From contig CAVZLL010000003.1 in NCBI GenBank assembly GCA_963776225.1, positions 434,001-498,000 on the forward strand: DNA of 64,000 nucleotides. Reading direction: 5' to 3'. Within the stretch, counting starts at the first letter, position 1, and the number at the start of each line of letters is the position of its first letter. Shown here piece after piece: positions 52,281 through 60,499 of the stretch. This stretch comes from Bog-756 sp963776225. GTDB taxonomy: Bacteria > Actinomycetota > Acidimicrobiia > Acidimicrobiales > RAAP-2. Under the pieces are notes generated by a model. The model saw nothing but the letters and a program-made list of their open reading frames with translations. It was not told where the DNA came from and did no database searches. Position numbers and translations under genes: made by a program.

Positions 52281-54170
52281 TCAGCCCGGCAGGTGGTACC
52301 AGGCAAGGGCGCCCGCGACGTGCTCCGGACGCGCCCCGACCAGCCAGACGAGGAACTGGACCGAGCGGGCCGGGCTCCGGACGTCGGCCGCCGGGCCGGC
52401 CGCCAACGTGGTCACCCCCCAGGCCCGGAGCTCACCGAGGATCGTCGCCCGCAGTGCGGGCGTTTCGCGGGGTGGGGCGCCGGCGGCGAGGGAGATCAGG
52501 GCGCGGGCGGTCACCGAGTCGGTCACGTACCCGACGGCCGGGTCGAAGGCGATCCGATGGAGGGGGCCCTGGGGAACGAGGAAGTAGCCGCCCGGCATCT
52601 GGAACCGCATGGCGGCGACCGCCTGCCAGAGCTGGCCGTCGGGCGTGGGTGTCGAGGGGAACGGGTAGAGCAGGGTGACGCTGCCCGGGGCGATGCGGTC
52701 GAGCGAGCGGGAGGTGAAATAGGCGGGCACCTGCAGGGGGGCGAATCCGCGGAGCGGGATCGTCGGGATGAGCGGGACCAGGCAGATCGCGCCCAGAAGG
52801 GAGGGCAGGAGGACCGCACCGGTGCGCCCGTGCCAGAGCCGGAGGCGGCGACGCGACCGGCCGGCCAGCGCACGGTGGAGCCGGTCGAGGGCGACGGCGA
52901 GGACGAGGCCGGCGAACAGGGCGACGTAGACGGTGTAGCGCACGGGCACGGTGTTCGAGAGGAGCGGGAGGTGGGCGAAGATCCGCTCCGGGAGGGGGAA
53001 GCCGGTCAGCGCCGCCCCCGGACGCGTGTCGAGGGCGAGCGCGCCCCCGAGCGAGACGAGGTAGACGGTCGCGAGGACGACGGCCGCGACCCGGACGACC
53101 GGCTCGCGCCGCCAGAGCAGCACGACAGCGGTCACCAGGGCGACGACCAGGGTGACCCCGAGGTAGGAGCCGTTTTCGACGGCGCTGTTGGCGAACACCG
53201 CGGAGGTCCGCAGCGCGGTCGCCGGGGCGAGCCAGACGTAGGGTCCGGGCACCAGGACGCCGAGAAGGTCGGCCCGATAGGCCTCGGGCACCAACTGGAT
53301 CGGCCCGGAGATGTGCCCGGGTCCGCGGAGGGCGAACCACACGGGATAGGCGAGCAGCGCGCCGGCCACTCCGGCGGACCAGGCGGCACCGGCGAGCGCC
53401 CGCTTGGCATGACCAGGGATCGACCGGCCGGCGACCACCGCCCCCGCGGCCAGGCAGACCACCACCAGCACCACGCTCGAGGCGAGGATCTCGCTCGAGA
53501 TGAAGAATTGTGCGGTCAGCAGCAGTCCGAGCGTGATACCCGCCCGGCGCGCCGGCCACTGCTGGCGGACGGCGACCTCGTGCGCACCGAGGAGGATGAG
53601 CGGGGGGAGGACGACGAAGGTCAGGTTGAGGTGTCCGTTCGCCTGGGCGATCTGGTAGGGCGAGAACCCGTAGAGGAGCCCGCACGCCCAGGCCGCCGGG
53701 CGCCAGGTGGTCCACCGTCGGGCGAACAGGTAGCCGGCGGTGGCCGAAGCCACCAGGGCCACCGTGGACAGGAGGTTGAACGTGGCGACCGGACCGAACA
53801 GCACGGTGACCGGGAGCCCGAGGAACCCGAGCAGCGGCACGCTCGTGTTGGTGAGCAGGTTGACCCCGGCCGGGTGGTTGGCCCAGGTGGTGAAGAAGGG
53901 ATCGTGGCCGTGGAGGATGGCGAAGGCCGTCCACCTGAGGTACCAGACGTTCGCGTACTGGTCGCCGCCGGGCTGCAGCCGCGAGCTGATCCCGCCCGAC
54001 CAGGCGTGCCAGTAGACGGCCACCGAGAGGACCAGGTAGCTGGCCACGACGGCACCGGACGCCCACCATCCCGCACCGGTGCGGGATGGTGGTTCCGTGA
54101 CCGGGTGCTCCTCCCGGTGTGCGGGTGTCGCCGCCACGGAGCTCCGGACGCTCCCTTCCGCGACGGCCAT
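52281..54170 (-). CDS. Polytopic membrane protein, GT-C/YfhO-like
   Basis: 629 residues with about 12 hydrophobic helices. The first outside loop has SRLQPGGDQYANVWYLRW, with an Asp typical of GT-C lipid-linked sugar transferases, and the second part is a soluble C-terminal domain. It is most like large actinobacterial membrane glycosyltransferases or YfhO-type proteins. The donor would be a polyprenyl-linked sugar. TACCGT lies nine bases before ATG 54170. It lies far from the main glycan cluster. Confidence 0.7.
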   Translation of the reverse strand: MAVAEGSVRSSVAATPAHREEHPVTEPPSRTGAGWWASGAVVASYLVLSVAVYWHAWSGGISSRLQPGGDQYANVWYLRWTAFAILHGHDPFFTTWANHPAGVNLLTNTSVPLLGFLGLPVTVLFGPVATFNLLSTVALVASATAGYLFARRWTTWRPAAWACGLLYGFSPYQIAQANGHLNLTFVVLPPLILLGAHEVAVRQQWPARRAGITLGLLLTAQFFISSEILASSVVLVVVCLAAGAVVAGRSIPGHAKRALAGAAWSAGVAGALLAYPVWFALRGPGHISGPIQLVPEAYRADLLGVLVPGPYVWLAPATALRTSAVFANSAVENGSYLGVTLVVALVTAVVLLWRREPVVRVAAVVLATVYLVSLGGALALDTRPGAALTGFPLPERIFAHLPLLSNTVPVRYTVYVALFAGLVLAVALDRLHRALAGRSRRRLRLWHGRTGAVLLPSLLGAICLVPLIPTIPLRGFAPLQVPAYFTSRSLDRIAPGSVTLLYPFPSTPTPDGQLWQAVAAMRFQMPGGYFLVPQGPLHRIAFDPAVGYVTDSVTARALISLAAGAPPRETPALRATILGELRAWGVTTLAAGPAADVRSPARSVQFLVWLVGARPEHVAGALAWYHLPG

Positions 54171-54365
54171 CGGGGCTCAACGGTAGCTGGGCCCCCGCGG
54201 GCGAGCGGCGATGGACCCGTGTGGCCGGACCGGCTGCCGGGCGGCTCGCCGGCCGCACGGGAGGCCACCTGGGGATCGAGCTCCCCGGACAGCCGGGAGT
54301 ATGCGTAGACTGCCCCCGCAGATTGGCGTGACCTGGCGCGGACCAGGTCTTGAGGGGAGGCGGGT

Positions 54366-55415
54366 GTGTTCGGCATCACCGTGAGTGACCTGCTGTTCCG
54401 GAAGCGCCAATTCCTCATCGCCATCGGCGGGGCGGCCCTGGTGTTCGCCATGACCCTGCTGCTGGCGGGCCTGGCGACCGGGTTCGCGGTCGAGATCAAC
54501 AGAACCGTGGAGTCCTTCGGGGCTGACGCCTGGGTGGTGGCCAACGCGTCGTCCTCCAGGGTCGCCGCACTGACCCCGATCGCCGGCAGCGCCGGACCCC
54601 GGGTGGCCGCCTCGCCCGGGGTGCGGAAGGCCACCCCGGTGATCATCGTTCCCCAGACCGCCTCGGTGGGGGGAGTTGCCCCGGTCAGCGTCAACATGAT
54701 CGGGCTCCCGATCGGCGGCCTCGGCACCGATCAGGCCACCCAGGGCACGAACGTACGCGGCCCCGGTCAGGCGGTGGTCGACACACGGATGGGCCTCGGC
54801 GTCGGCCGGACGTTCTCCGTCGGTCCGCGGACCTTCCGGGTGGTGGGTGTCACCAGCAACAGGACGCTGCTGGGCGGTCTGCCGAACGTCTACGTCACCC
54901 TCGGGGATGCCAGGACGACCGCGTTCCGGGGGGCAGACCTGATCAACGCGGTGCTGGTGACCGGCATCCCGACCGCACTCCCGCCGGGCCTGACGTGGCG
55001 AACGAACCAGGCCATCGAGCAGAGCAGCCTCCAGCAGATGTCCAGCGGCATCTCGTCGATCAACAACTCGAAGGTCTTCATGGCCCTGATCGCCGGCATC
55101 ATCGTCGCCTCACTGGTCTACGTGACCGCGCTCGAGCGGAGCCGCGACTTCGCGGTCCTGAAGGCGCTCGGCGCGTCATCGGCGACACTGTTCGGCGGCC
55201 TCGCCCTGCAGGCGACCATCGTCGCGCTGCTCGCTGCGCTCGCGGCGACCGTGCTGGCCCAGTTCATGACCGGTGTCTTCCAGCAACCGGTCTCCATCCC
55301 CTCGAGCGCGTACCTGATCCTGCCGCTCGTTGCGATCGCCATCGGCCTGCTTGCCAGCCTCATCGCCCTGCGGAGAGCGGTGTCCGCCGATCCGGCCCAG
55401 GCCTTCGCGGGCTGA
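54366..55415 (+). CDS. ABC transporter permease, MacB/FtsX type
   Basis: 349 residues. One N-terminal helix (about 18-40), a 200-residue extracytoplasmic domain, then three C-terminal helices (about 245-265, 278-305 and 315-335), the FtsX/MacB arrangement. Such permeases do mechanotransmission or export of lipids, peptides or lipoproteins. GTG 54366 follows GAGGGGAGG. The ATPase starts 11 bases after its stop. Confidence 0.85.
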   Translation: MFGITVSDLLFRKRQFLIAIGGAALVFAMTLLLAGLATGFAVEINRTVESFGADAWVVANASSSRVAALTPIAGSAGPRVAASPGVRKATPVIIVPQTASVGGVAPVSVNMIGLPIGGLGTDQATQGTNVRGPGQAVVDTRMGLGVGRTFSVGPRTFRVVGVTSNRTLLGGLPNVYVTLGDARTTAFRGADLINAVLVTGIPTALPPGLTWRTNQAIEQSSLQQMSSGISSINNSKVFMALIAGIIVASLVYVTALERSRDFAVLKALGASSATLFGGLALQATIVALLAALAATVLAQFMTGVFQQPVSIPSSAYLILPLVAIAIGLLASLIALRRAVSADPAQAFAG

Positions 55416-55425
55416 GGGGAGCGTC

Positions 55426-56397
55426 GTGGCCGAACTCGAGATACGCGACCTGACCAAGGAGTTCGACTCCGGCGGCTACGTGGTCCGGCCGCTCGACAAG
55501 CTCAACCTCGAGGCCGAGGACGGGGAGCTGATCGCGCTGCTCGGCCCGAGCGGATGCGGCAAGACGACCCTCCTCTCCTGCCTGGCCGGGCTGCTCACGC
55601 CCACCTCGGGCACGATCACCTTCCAGGGCGTCGACGTCGGCGCCCTGTCCGGGGCCGCGGTCAGCGAGCACCGGCAGAACACGGTCGGTGTGGTGTTCCA
55701 GGCGTTCAACCTGCTGGCGAGCCTCTCGGCGAAGAAGAACGTGATGGTCCCGATGACCTTGGCCGGGGTGAGCCGGCGCGACGCGGGGCGCCGCGCCGAC
55801 GAGTTGCTCGAGCGGGTGTCGCTCTCGGAGCGCCTGCACTATCTGCCGCGGCAGCTCTCCGGGGGTCAGCAGCAGCGGGTGGCGATCGCCCGGGCGCTGG
55901 TGCACGACCCGCCACTGGTGCTGGCCGACGAGCCCACCGCCCACCTCGACCACATCCAGGTCGAGGGGATCCTGCTCCTGCTGCGCGAGCTGGCCACCAC
56001 CGGGCGGATGGTCGTCGTCTCCACCCACGACGACCGGATCACCCACATCGCCGACCGGGTCATCGAGCTGGTTCCCCACGCGCCGACCGCCGAGCACGAG
56101 CCGATCGCGGTCTGCCTCGCCGCGGGCGAGGTCCTCTTCGAGCAGGGCGACCGCGGCGACCTGGTCTACGTGGTCGAGGAGGGGAGCGTGGAGATCTTCC
56201 GGGAGCGGGCCGACCGCAGCGAGGAGCGCCTGGCGGTGCTCGGCGCGGGGAACTACTTCGGTGAGATCGGCCCCATCCTCAACCTTCCCCGCAGCGCCTG
56301 TGCGCGCGCGGTCGAGCCGACCCGCCTGTGCGGGCTGACCGTGCGGACCTTCCGCAAGCGCTTCCCGATGACCGTCCGGGACGCGAAGGCGGGCTGA
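55426..56397 (+). CDS. ABC transporter ATPase fused to a cyclic-nucleotide-binding domain
   Basis: 323 residues. The first 220 are an ATPase: Walker A GPSGCGKTT, Q-loop VVFQAFNLL, signature LSGGQQQRVAIARAL, Walker B VLADEPTAHLD. The last 110 residues are a cNMP-binding fold with GEVLFEQGDRGDLVYVVEEG and FGEIGPILNLPRSACARA, the latter being the phosphate-binding cassette with its Glu and Arg. The fusion suggests cAMP or a related nucleotide controls the export step of the partner permease. The Walker B Asp-Glu pair is intact. Confidence 0.9.
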   Translation: MAELEIRDLTKEFDSGGYVVRPLDKLNLEAEDGELIALLGPSGCGKTTLLSCLAGLLTPTSGTITFQGVDVGALSGAAVSEHRQNTVGVVFQAFNLLASLSAKKNVMVPMTLAGVSRRDAGRRADELLERVSLSERLHYLPRQLSGGQQQRVAIARALVHDPPLVLADEPTAHLDHIQVEGILLLLRELATTGRMVVVSTHDDRITHIADRVIELVPHAPTAEHEPIAVCLAAGEVLFEQGDRGDLVYVVEEGSVEIFRERADRSEERLAVLGAGNYFGEIGPILNLPRSACARAVEPTRLCGLTVRTFRKRFPMTVRDAKAG

Positions 56398-56450
56398 GCG
56401 GCCGGCGCCGACCTCCGGCGCCACCGTCGACAAGCGGAGGCACCGCGGTT

Positions 56451-56456
56451 TAGAGT
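56451..56456 (+). promoter_or_regulatory. -10 element TAGAGT, leaderless
   Basis: TAGAGT lies six bases before ATG 56463. Confidence 0.5.
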
Positions 56457-56462
56457 GCGGGC

Positions 56463-56882
56463 ATGTTCGACTCGGTGGTCGTGGGAGCAGACGACTCTCC
56501 CACCGCGGCCCACGCGGTGGAGGCTGCCATCGAGCTGGTGAAGGTCGCGGGAGGCGCCCTCCACGTGGTCACCGCCTACAAGCCGACCTCGGGAGAAACG
56601 AGCGGTCTCCCGAGCGAGTTCCAGAACGTCGTGCTGGCGAACGGGCGGGCCCAGGGGCTCCTGGACGATCTCGCGTCGCGTGCCAGGGCGGGGTCGGTGA
56701 CGGTCAAGACGCACGCCCTGAAGAGCGACCCGGTCGACGCCCTGATCGCGGTCGCCGAGCGCGAGAATGCCGACCTCATCGTGGTGGGTAACAAGGGGAT
56801 GCAGCGTAAGGTGCTGGCCAGCGTCCCCAACTCGGTTGCCCACAAGGCGCCCTGTTCGGTGCTCATCGTCAAGACGACCTGA
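56463..56882 (+). CDS. Universal stress protein, copy 1
   Basis: 139 residues of the UspA fold. The N-terminal VVGADDSPTAAHAVEAAIEL and the C-terminal VVGNKGMQRKVLASVPNSVA include the ATP-binding G-x2-G region. First of three tandem copies. It shares strong similarity with copy 2 (both begin F/Y-x-x-VVVGADDSPTA). Confidence 0.9.
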   Translation: MFDSVVVGADDSPTAAHAVEAAIELVKVAGGALHVVTAYKPTSGETSGLPSEFQNVVLANGRAQGLLDDLASRARAGSVTVKTHALKSDPVDALIAVAERENADLIVVGNKGMQRKVLASVPNSVAHKAPCSVLIVKTT

Positions 56883-56920
56883 TCCCGGCGGGCCGTCGGT
56901 CCGATCCCCGAAGGAGTGCC

Positions 56921-57346
56921 ATGTACCAGACCGTGGTTGTCGGAGCCGACGACTCGCCCACGGCAGCCGAAGCGGTCAACCGCGCCGTCGCCCTCACCAA
57001 GCTCTCCGGAGGGACCCTGCACATCGTGACGGCCTACAAACCGAAGCCGGTCGGGGACGGTGGCGTCCCCGACGAGTTCCGCTACACGATGCCCTCGAGC
57101 ATCGAGGCGGACGTCCTGTTGCGCGACCTCGGCGGTGTCGCGGCGGAGCAGGGGGTCCAATTCGAGACCCACGCCGCCACCGGCGACCCGGTCGATGCCC
57201 TCATCGGGGTCGCCGAGCGCGAGAAGGCCGATCTCATCGTGGTCGGGAACAAGGGGATGCACGGTGCCCGCAGGGTGCTCGGGAGCGTGCCCAATTCGGT
57301 CGCCCACCGGGCGCCGTGCTCGGTGCTCATCCTGGCCACCACCTGA
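56921..57346 (+). CDS. Universal stress protein, copy 2
   Basis: 141 residues. VVGADDSPTAAEAVNRAVAL and VVGNKGMHGARRVLGSVPNS show the same fold with a better-preserved ATP loop. It lies 38 bases after copy 1, with GAAGGAG before ATG 56921, so copies 1 and 2 look like a recent duplication in one transcript. Confidence 0.9.
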   Translation: MYQTVVVGADDSPTAAEAVNRAVALTKLSGGTLHIVTAYKPKPVGDGGVPDEFRYTMPSSIEADVLLRDLGGVAAEQGVQFETHAATGDPVDALIGVAEREKADLIVVGNKGMHGARRVLGSVPNSVAHRAPCSVLILATT

Positions 57347-57442
57347 TCCTCCGGATCACGGCCGCTCGCTTTCCTCCCTCACCAGCGCCATACTGACGGG
57401 CGGCTGCCGATCCGGCGGCGAGGACGACAGGAGGTCCCGGCG

Positions 57443-57913
57443 ATGGGTGATCAGGCACAGGGGGGCGGGGTCCCGACCAAGATCGTGGTGGGGACCGACG
57501 GTTCGGAGACCGCCGAGCGTGCCGTCGCCAAGGCGACCGCGCTGGCTGCGGCCCTCGGCTCGGAGCTGATCATCGTGTCCGCATACAGCAACCGTGCGCC
57601 GTCCGGGGTCGCCGCCGCCGGCATCTCGATCGACGCCGGATGGGTGGCCGCCGCCCAGTCGGCGGCGGAACAGACCGCCAAGGTGGCCGGTCAGGCGGCC
57701 CGGGCCGCCGGTGTGGAGAAGGCCGCCTACCAGGCGCTCCCCGGCGACCCGTCCGAGGTGCTCATCCGGGTCACCGAACAGGAGAACGCGGACCTCCTGG
57801 TGGTGGGCTCGAAGGGGATGCAGTCGACGGCCCGGTTCCTCCTCGGACCGATCGCCAACAAGGTCTCGCGCAAGGTCTCCTGCGATCTGCTGATCGTCGA
57901 GACCAGCGAGTGA
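57443..57913 (+). CDS. Universal stress protein, copy 3
   Basis: 156 residues, more distant from the other two: VVGTDGSETAERAVAKATAL, then VVGSKGMQSTARFLLGPIAN. The ATP-binding G-x2-G-x9-G pattern is complete here. An Ala-rich insert near residue 60-80 is distinct. GACAGGAGG lies upstream of ATG 57443. Confidence 0.9.
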   Translation: MGDQAQGGGVPTKIVVGTDGSETAERAVAKATALAAALGSELIIVSAYSNRAPSGVAAAGISIDAGWVAAAQSAAEQTAKVAGQAARAAGVEKAAYQALPGDPSEVLIRVTEQENADLLVVGSKGMQSTARFLLGPIANKVSRKVSCDLLIVETSE

Positions 57914-57963
57914 TCGCTGCCCGATCGCTCTCCCGCTGAGCTCCCGCCCCCGGGACCGGCAGG

Positions 57964-58728
57964 TCACCCGGCTTCGGGGCTCGCGGCCTCCCGCCGGAAC
58001 ACCACCGTCATCTGGAAGACGCACGCGGCGATGATCAACCCGAACAGCAGGCTGACCAGCCCGTCCCCCCAGCCCAGCCCGCTGTACGAGTGCGGCTTGC
58101 CGAGCCAGTCCGCGATCGACGCCCCGAGCGGACGGGTCAGGACGTAGGCGGTCCAGAAGGCGAGGACCTCGTTCATCCCGAAGCGGAAGTAGCCGACTGC
58201 GGGGATCGTGATGAGCACGCCGAACAGCACCGCCGAGGACAGGTAGCCGAGGCTCAACGTCTTGGCGGTGAGGTCGCCCACCGCGGTGCCGAGGGCGAAC
58301 GTCGCCATGACCGTGGCCCAGTAGAAGGCCTCCCGGCGGGGGGTGTTGACGCTGTGGATCGACAGGGTCCGCTCGGTCCGGTTCCAGGAGACGAACACCA
58401 CGGCGAGCACGATGGCGAAGAAGGTGGACGAGGCGGCGTAGGGCACCCCGAATTGCTTGTGCAGCACGTCGGCCGCCATGGTTCCGGTGACCGCGACCAT
58501 GAGCACCGCCAACCAGTAGACCCAGGGCACGTAGCGGTCGGTGCGGAACTGCAGCACCAGCGCGACGATGAGGATGATCCCGGCGATCCCGACCGCGACC
58601 ACCGGGCTCATCCGATTCACGAAGTAGTCCGAGGTCGACTCGCCCAGTGCTGTGGTGAGGAGCTTGGTGAACCAGAAGATGCCGGTGATCTCGGGCACCT
58701 TCACCAACGTCTGCCGGAGGAGATCCAT
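57964..58728 (-). CDS. COG4705-like membrane protein
   Basis: 254 residues with about seven helices. LVKVPEITGIFWFTKLLTTA and the repeated pattern ESTSDYFVNR and GTAVGDLTAKTLSLGY mark an internal duplication known in this family of bacterial membrane proteins of unknown role. It may be a stress or metal-related transporter. TACGAT lies eight bases before ATG 58728. Confidence 0.8.
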   Translation of the reverse strand: MDLLRQTLVKVPEITGIFWFTKLLTTALGESTSDYFVNRMSPVVAVGIAGIILIVALVLQFRTDRYVPWVYWLAVLMVAVTGTMAADVLHKQFGVPYAASSTFFAIVLAVVFVSWNRTERTLSIHSVNTPRREAFYWATVMATFALGTAVGDLTAKTLSLGYLSSAVLFGVLITIPAVGYFRFGMNEVLAFWTAYVLTRPLGASIADWLGKPHSYSGLGWGDGLVSLLFGLIIAACVFQMTVVFRREAASPEAG

Positions 58729-58736
58729 TGCGGGGA

Positions 58737-58742
58737 ATCGTA
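58737..58742 (-). promoter_or_regulatory. -10 element TACGAT, leaderless
   Basis: On the minus strand TACGAT is followed by eight bases and ATG 58728. Confidence 0.45.
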
Positions 58743-58773
58743 CGGCAGACCGAGCCGGGGATGGCAGCCGGGG

Positions 58774-58974
58774 TCAGGCCGGGGAGGTCGGAGCGGTGAA
58801 CGTGCCGGACGGGAGTCGGTAGGTCCAGACCTCGGTGCCGTTCTTCCCCTGGGCGCAGTCGGGGATGCAGTTGTCGTCGACCGAGATCAGGGTGGAGCCC
58901 CGGATCTGGGGGTTCCGGCCGACGACCTCGCCGGAAGCGCACCGCCACCCGCGTGGACTGCGTCCCGCGGTCAC
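58774..58974 (-). CDS. Possible small hypothetical protein
   Basis: 66-codon frame from GTG 58974. It contains two Cys (in NCIPDCAQ) and reads SGEVVGRNPQIRGSTLISVD. No known domain and no clear ribosome binding site. It lies just after the small membrane protein gene on the same strand. I am unsure it is a gene. Confidence 0.35.
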   Translation of the reverse strand: MTAGRSPRGWRCASGEVVGRNPQIRGSTLISVDDNCIPDCAQGKNGTEVWTYRLPSGTFTAPTSPA

Positions 58975-58996
58975 CGCACGGATACGCAGCCGGGGA

Positions 58997-59302
58997 TCAC
59001 GGCTCCCCGCGCCGTCCGTCCGGCCGCGGAGGATCGAGGCTCGCGGTGGCATCGATGACCTGCCCGGGCCGCTCGAGGCCGGTCCGACGCCGGCGGTAGC
59101 GGGGATTGATCGCCATGGCCAGCCGGTCGACGCCGAGGGCGAGCAGTCCGATCACCGTGACCGCGGCGACGACCGCAAGGAGGAAGATCGCGCCGAGGAG
59201 GACGGCGACGACGACCGCGGCCACCACGAGCACGCTCAGGACGGAGCCGAGGCACCCGATCCGGGCGCCGGGTCGGTCCGGGGAGGAGACAACCAGCCGC
59301 AC
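58997..59302 (-). CDS. Small membrane protein, unknown
   Basis: 101 residues from GTG 59302. A short polar start, a 40-residue Val/Ala/Leu-rich stretch that could hold one or two helices (about 20-60), then a basic segment (INPRYRRRRTG). No family recognised. The frame is open further upstream to 59335. It is divergent from the zinc protease gene, whose promoter is about 100 bases away. Confidence 0.55.
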   Translation of the reverse strand: MRLVVSSPDRPGARIGCLGSVLSVLVVAAVVVAVLLGAIFLLAVVAAVTVIGLLALGVDRLAMAINPRYRRRRTGLERPGQVIDATASLDPPRPDGRRGEP

Positions 59303-59402
59303 CGGCCCAGTCTGCCACCGCCGGGTTCGGACCACCCGCCACCGCCCTGCCCAGACGCGGCCGTCGATCCGTGTCGCCGGCCGGTGCCGGCCGGTCGACG
59401 GC

Positions 59403-59408
59403 TACCGT
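59403..59408 (+). promoter_or_regulatory. -10 element TACCGT, leaderless
   Basis: TACCGT lies six bases before GTG 59415. Confidence 0.5.
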
Positions 59409-59414
59409 GGGCGG

Positions 59415-59795
59415 GTGGGCGAGACCGACGACCATCCGGGCCGCGCGGTCGGCGTCGACGTCCCGGTCGAGGTGTTCGAGCGGCTTGTCGCCGACGCACT
59501 CGACTCGCTGCCCGAGCAGTTCGGCAGGGCGATGAGCAACGTGACGATCACGGTGGAGGAGGAGGCCGACGGTCCTCCTCTGTTCGGTCTGTACCGTGGC
59601 GTCCCCCTGACCCAGCGGACCCAGGGATCGTGGTACGCCAATCCGGACCATATCGTCATCTACCGGAGGACGATCTGCAGCCGGTGCAGGTCCTACGAGG
59701 AGGTCGCCGCGCAGGTGCGCAAGACCGTCCTCCACGAGATCGCCCACCACTTCGGGATCGGCGATCCGCGTCTCGAGGAGCTCGGGTGGGGGTGA
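59415..59795 (+). CDS. Minimal zinc metallopeptidase family protein
   Basis: 126 residues. The zincin motif is HEIAHHFGIGD (HExxHxxGxxD), near the C-terminus, followed by LEELGWG. The N-terminal helix VPVEVFERLVADALDSLPEQ is typical of this short cytosolic family (DUF1025-type), which is common in actinobacteria. Its substrate is unknown. GTG 59415 follows a leaderless promoter, which sets the start. Confidence 0.88.
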   Translation: MGETDDHPGRAVGVDVPVEVFERLVADALDSLPEQFGRAMSNVTITVEEEADGPPLFGLYRGVPLTQRTQGSWYANPDHIVIYRRTICSRCRSYEEVAAQVRKTVLHEIAHHFGIGDPRLEELGWG

Positions 59796-60090
59796 CCGGA
59801 CCGACACCGGACCTCACTCGTTGCTGCCGGGGAACGGGGCGCCGAAGCTGAGGACGCGCGGCGCAGGCCAGGGAGCTCCTCGCCCTGGCCCGCACGCACG
59901 GGTCCGGGCGGGACGAGCTGATCAGGCTGCTCGAGGGCCTTCCCTGACGCCTTGCGATGGTCCGTCCCGGTCGCCGGTCGGGCCGTCCGGGATTTAGCAG
60001 ATGATTACGAACCCTTCACCTGTCCCTAACGTCTGCCGACGAATCTGGAAGCAGCGATCATCCGTCGCCGTCTCTCGAAAGGATGCGGTC
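59796..60090. other. Intergenic region with a start-less coding remnant
   Basis: In 295 bases without a called gene, the frame 59852-59947 reads like a protein tail (ARELLALARTHGSGRDELIR) but lacks a start codon and follows an in-frame stop. It may be the end of a decayed or frameshifted gene. The rest is AT-richer leader DNA for the next gene. Confidence 0.4.
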
Positions 60091-60354
60091 ATGACCCTGC
60101 CCATGCACGTGAGCCCGACCCGCCAGCGGATCGGTCCCTGCCAACGGTGCGGACGGACCCTCCTCCTGGCCAAGTCGACGTCGCTGTGGACCCTCATCCT
60201 CGGCAGCGGTCCCGAACGCAGGTGGATGTGCAGGGAATGCGTGGCCGACTGCGTGGCCGAGATCGACTGGCTGCAGGACGACTCACGCTGCGTGGTTGCA
60301 AGCGCGCGCACCGGAGGCCGTCCAGGCGAGCCAGGTGAACGCAACGTGGCATAG
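60091..60354 (+). CDS. Small four-cysteine zinc-finger-like protein
   Basis: 87 residues with C17-x2-C20 and C47-x2-C50 plus C54, a likely zinc site. ATG 60091 is preceded by GAAAGG. The middle is a hydrophobic LWTLILGSG segment. No assigned function. Together with the 87-residue protein at 4336 it shows that this genome has several short Cys-pair proteins. Confidence 0.6.
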   Translation: MTLPMHVSPTRQRIGPCQRCGRTLLLAKSTSLWTLILGSGPERRWMCRECVADCVAEIDWLQDDSRCVVASARTGGRPGEPGERNVA

Positions 60355-60365
60355 ATCGAGGCCGT

Positions 60366-60383
60366 GCCCCTCGGGCGAGGGGC
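60366..60383 (+). other. Hairpin in the leader of the beta-helix gene
   Basis: GCCCCTC/GAGGGGC is a perfect 7-base stem with a 4-base loop, located 12 bases after the previous stop. It could end that transcript. Confidence 0.4.
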
Positions 60384-60499
60384 GTCGTGTCTGGCACACG
60401 TCGAGGCGCAAAAAAGGCGGTTGCAGACCTCCGGGCCGGTTCGTAGGGTTGCCGTGTGGGCACGGGACGGACCGGGCACACAAGATCGGAGGTCTTACC

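Noticed and set aside
60384..60499. Cyclic di-GMP riboswitch before the beta-helix gene
   Set aside because: A GCGCAAAAAAGGC stretch recalls part of the motif, but the rest of the core does not fit.
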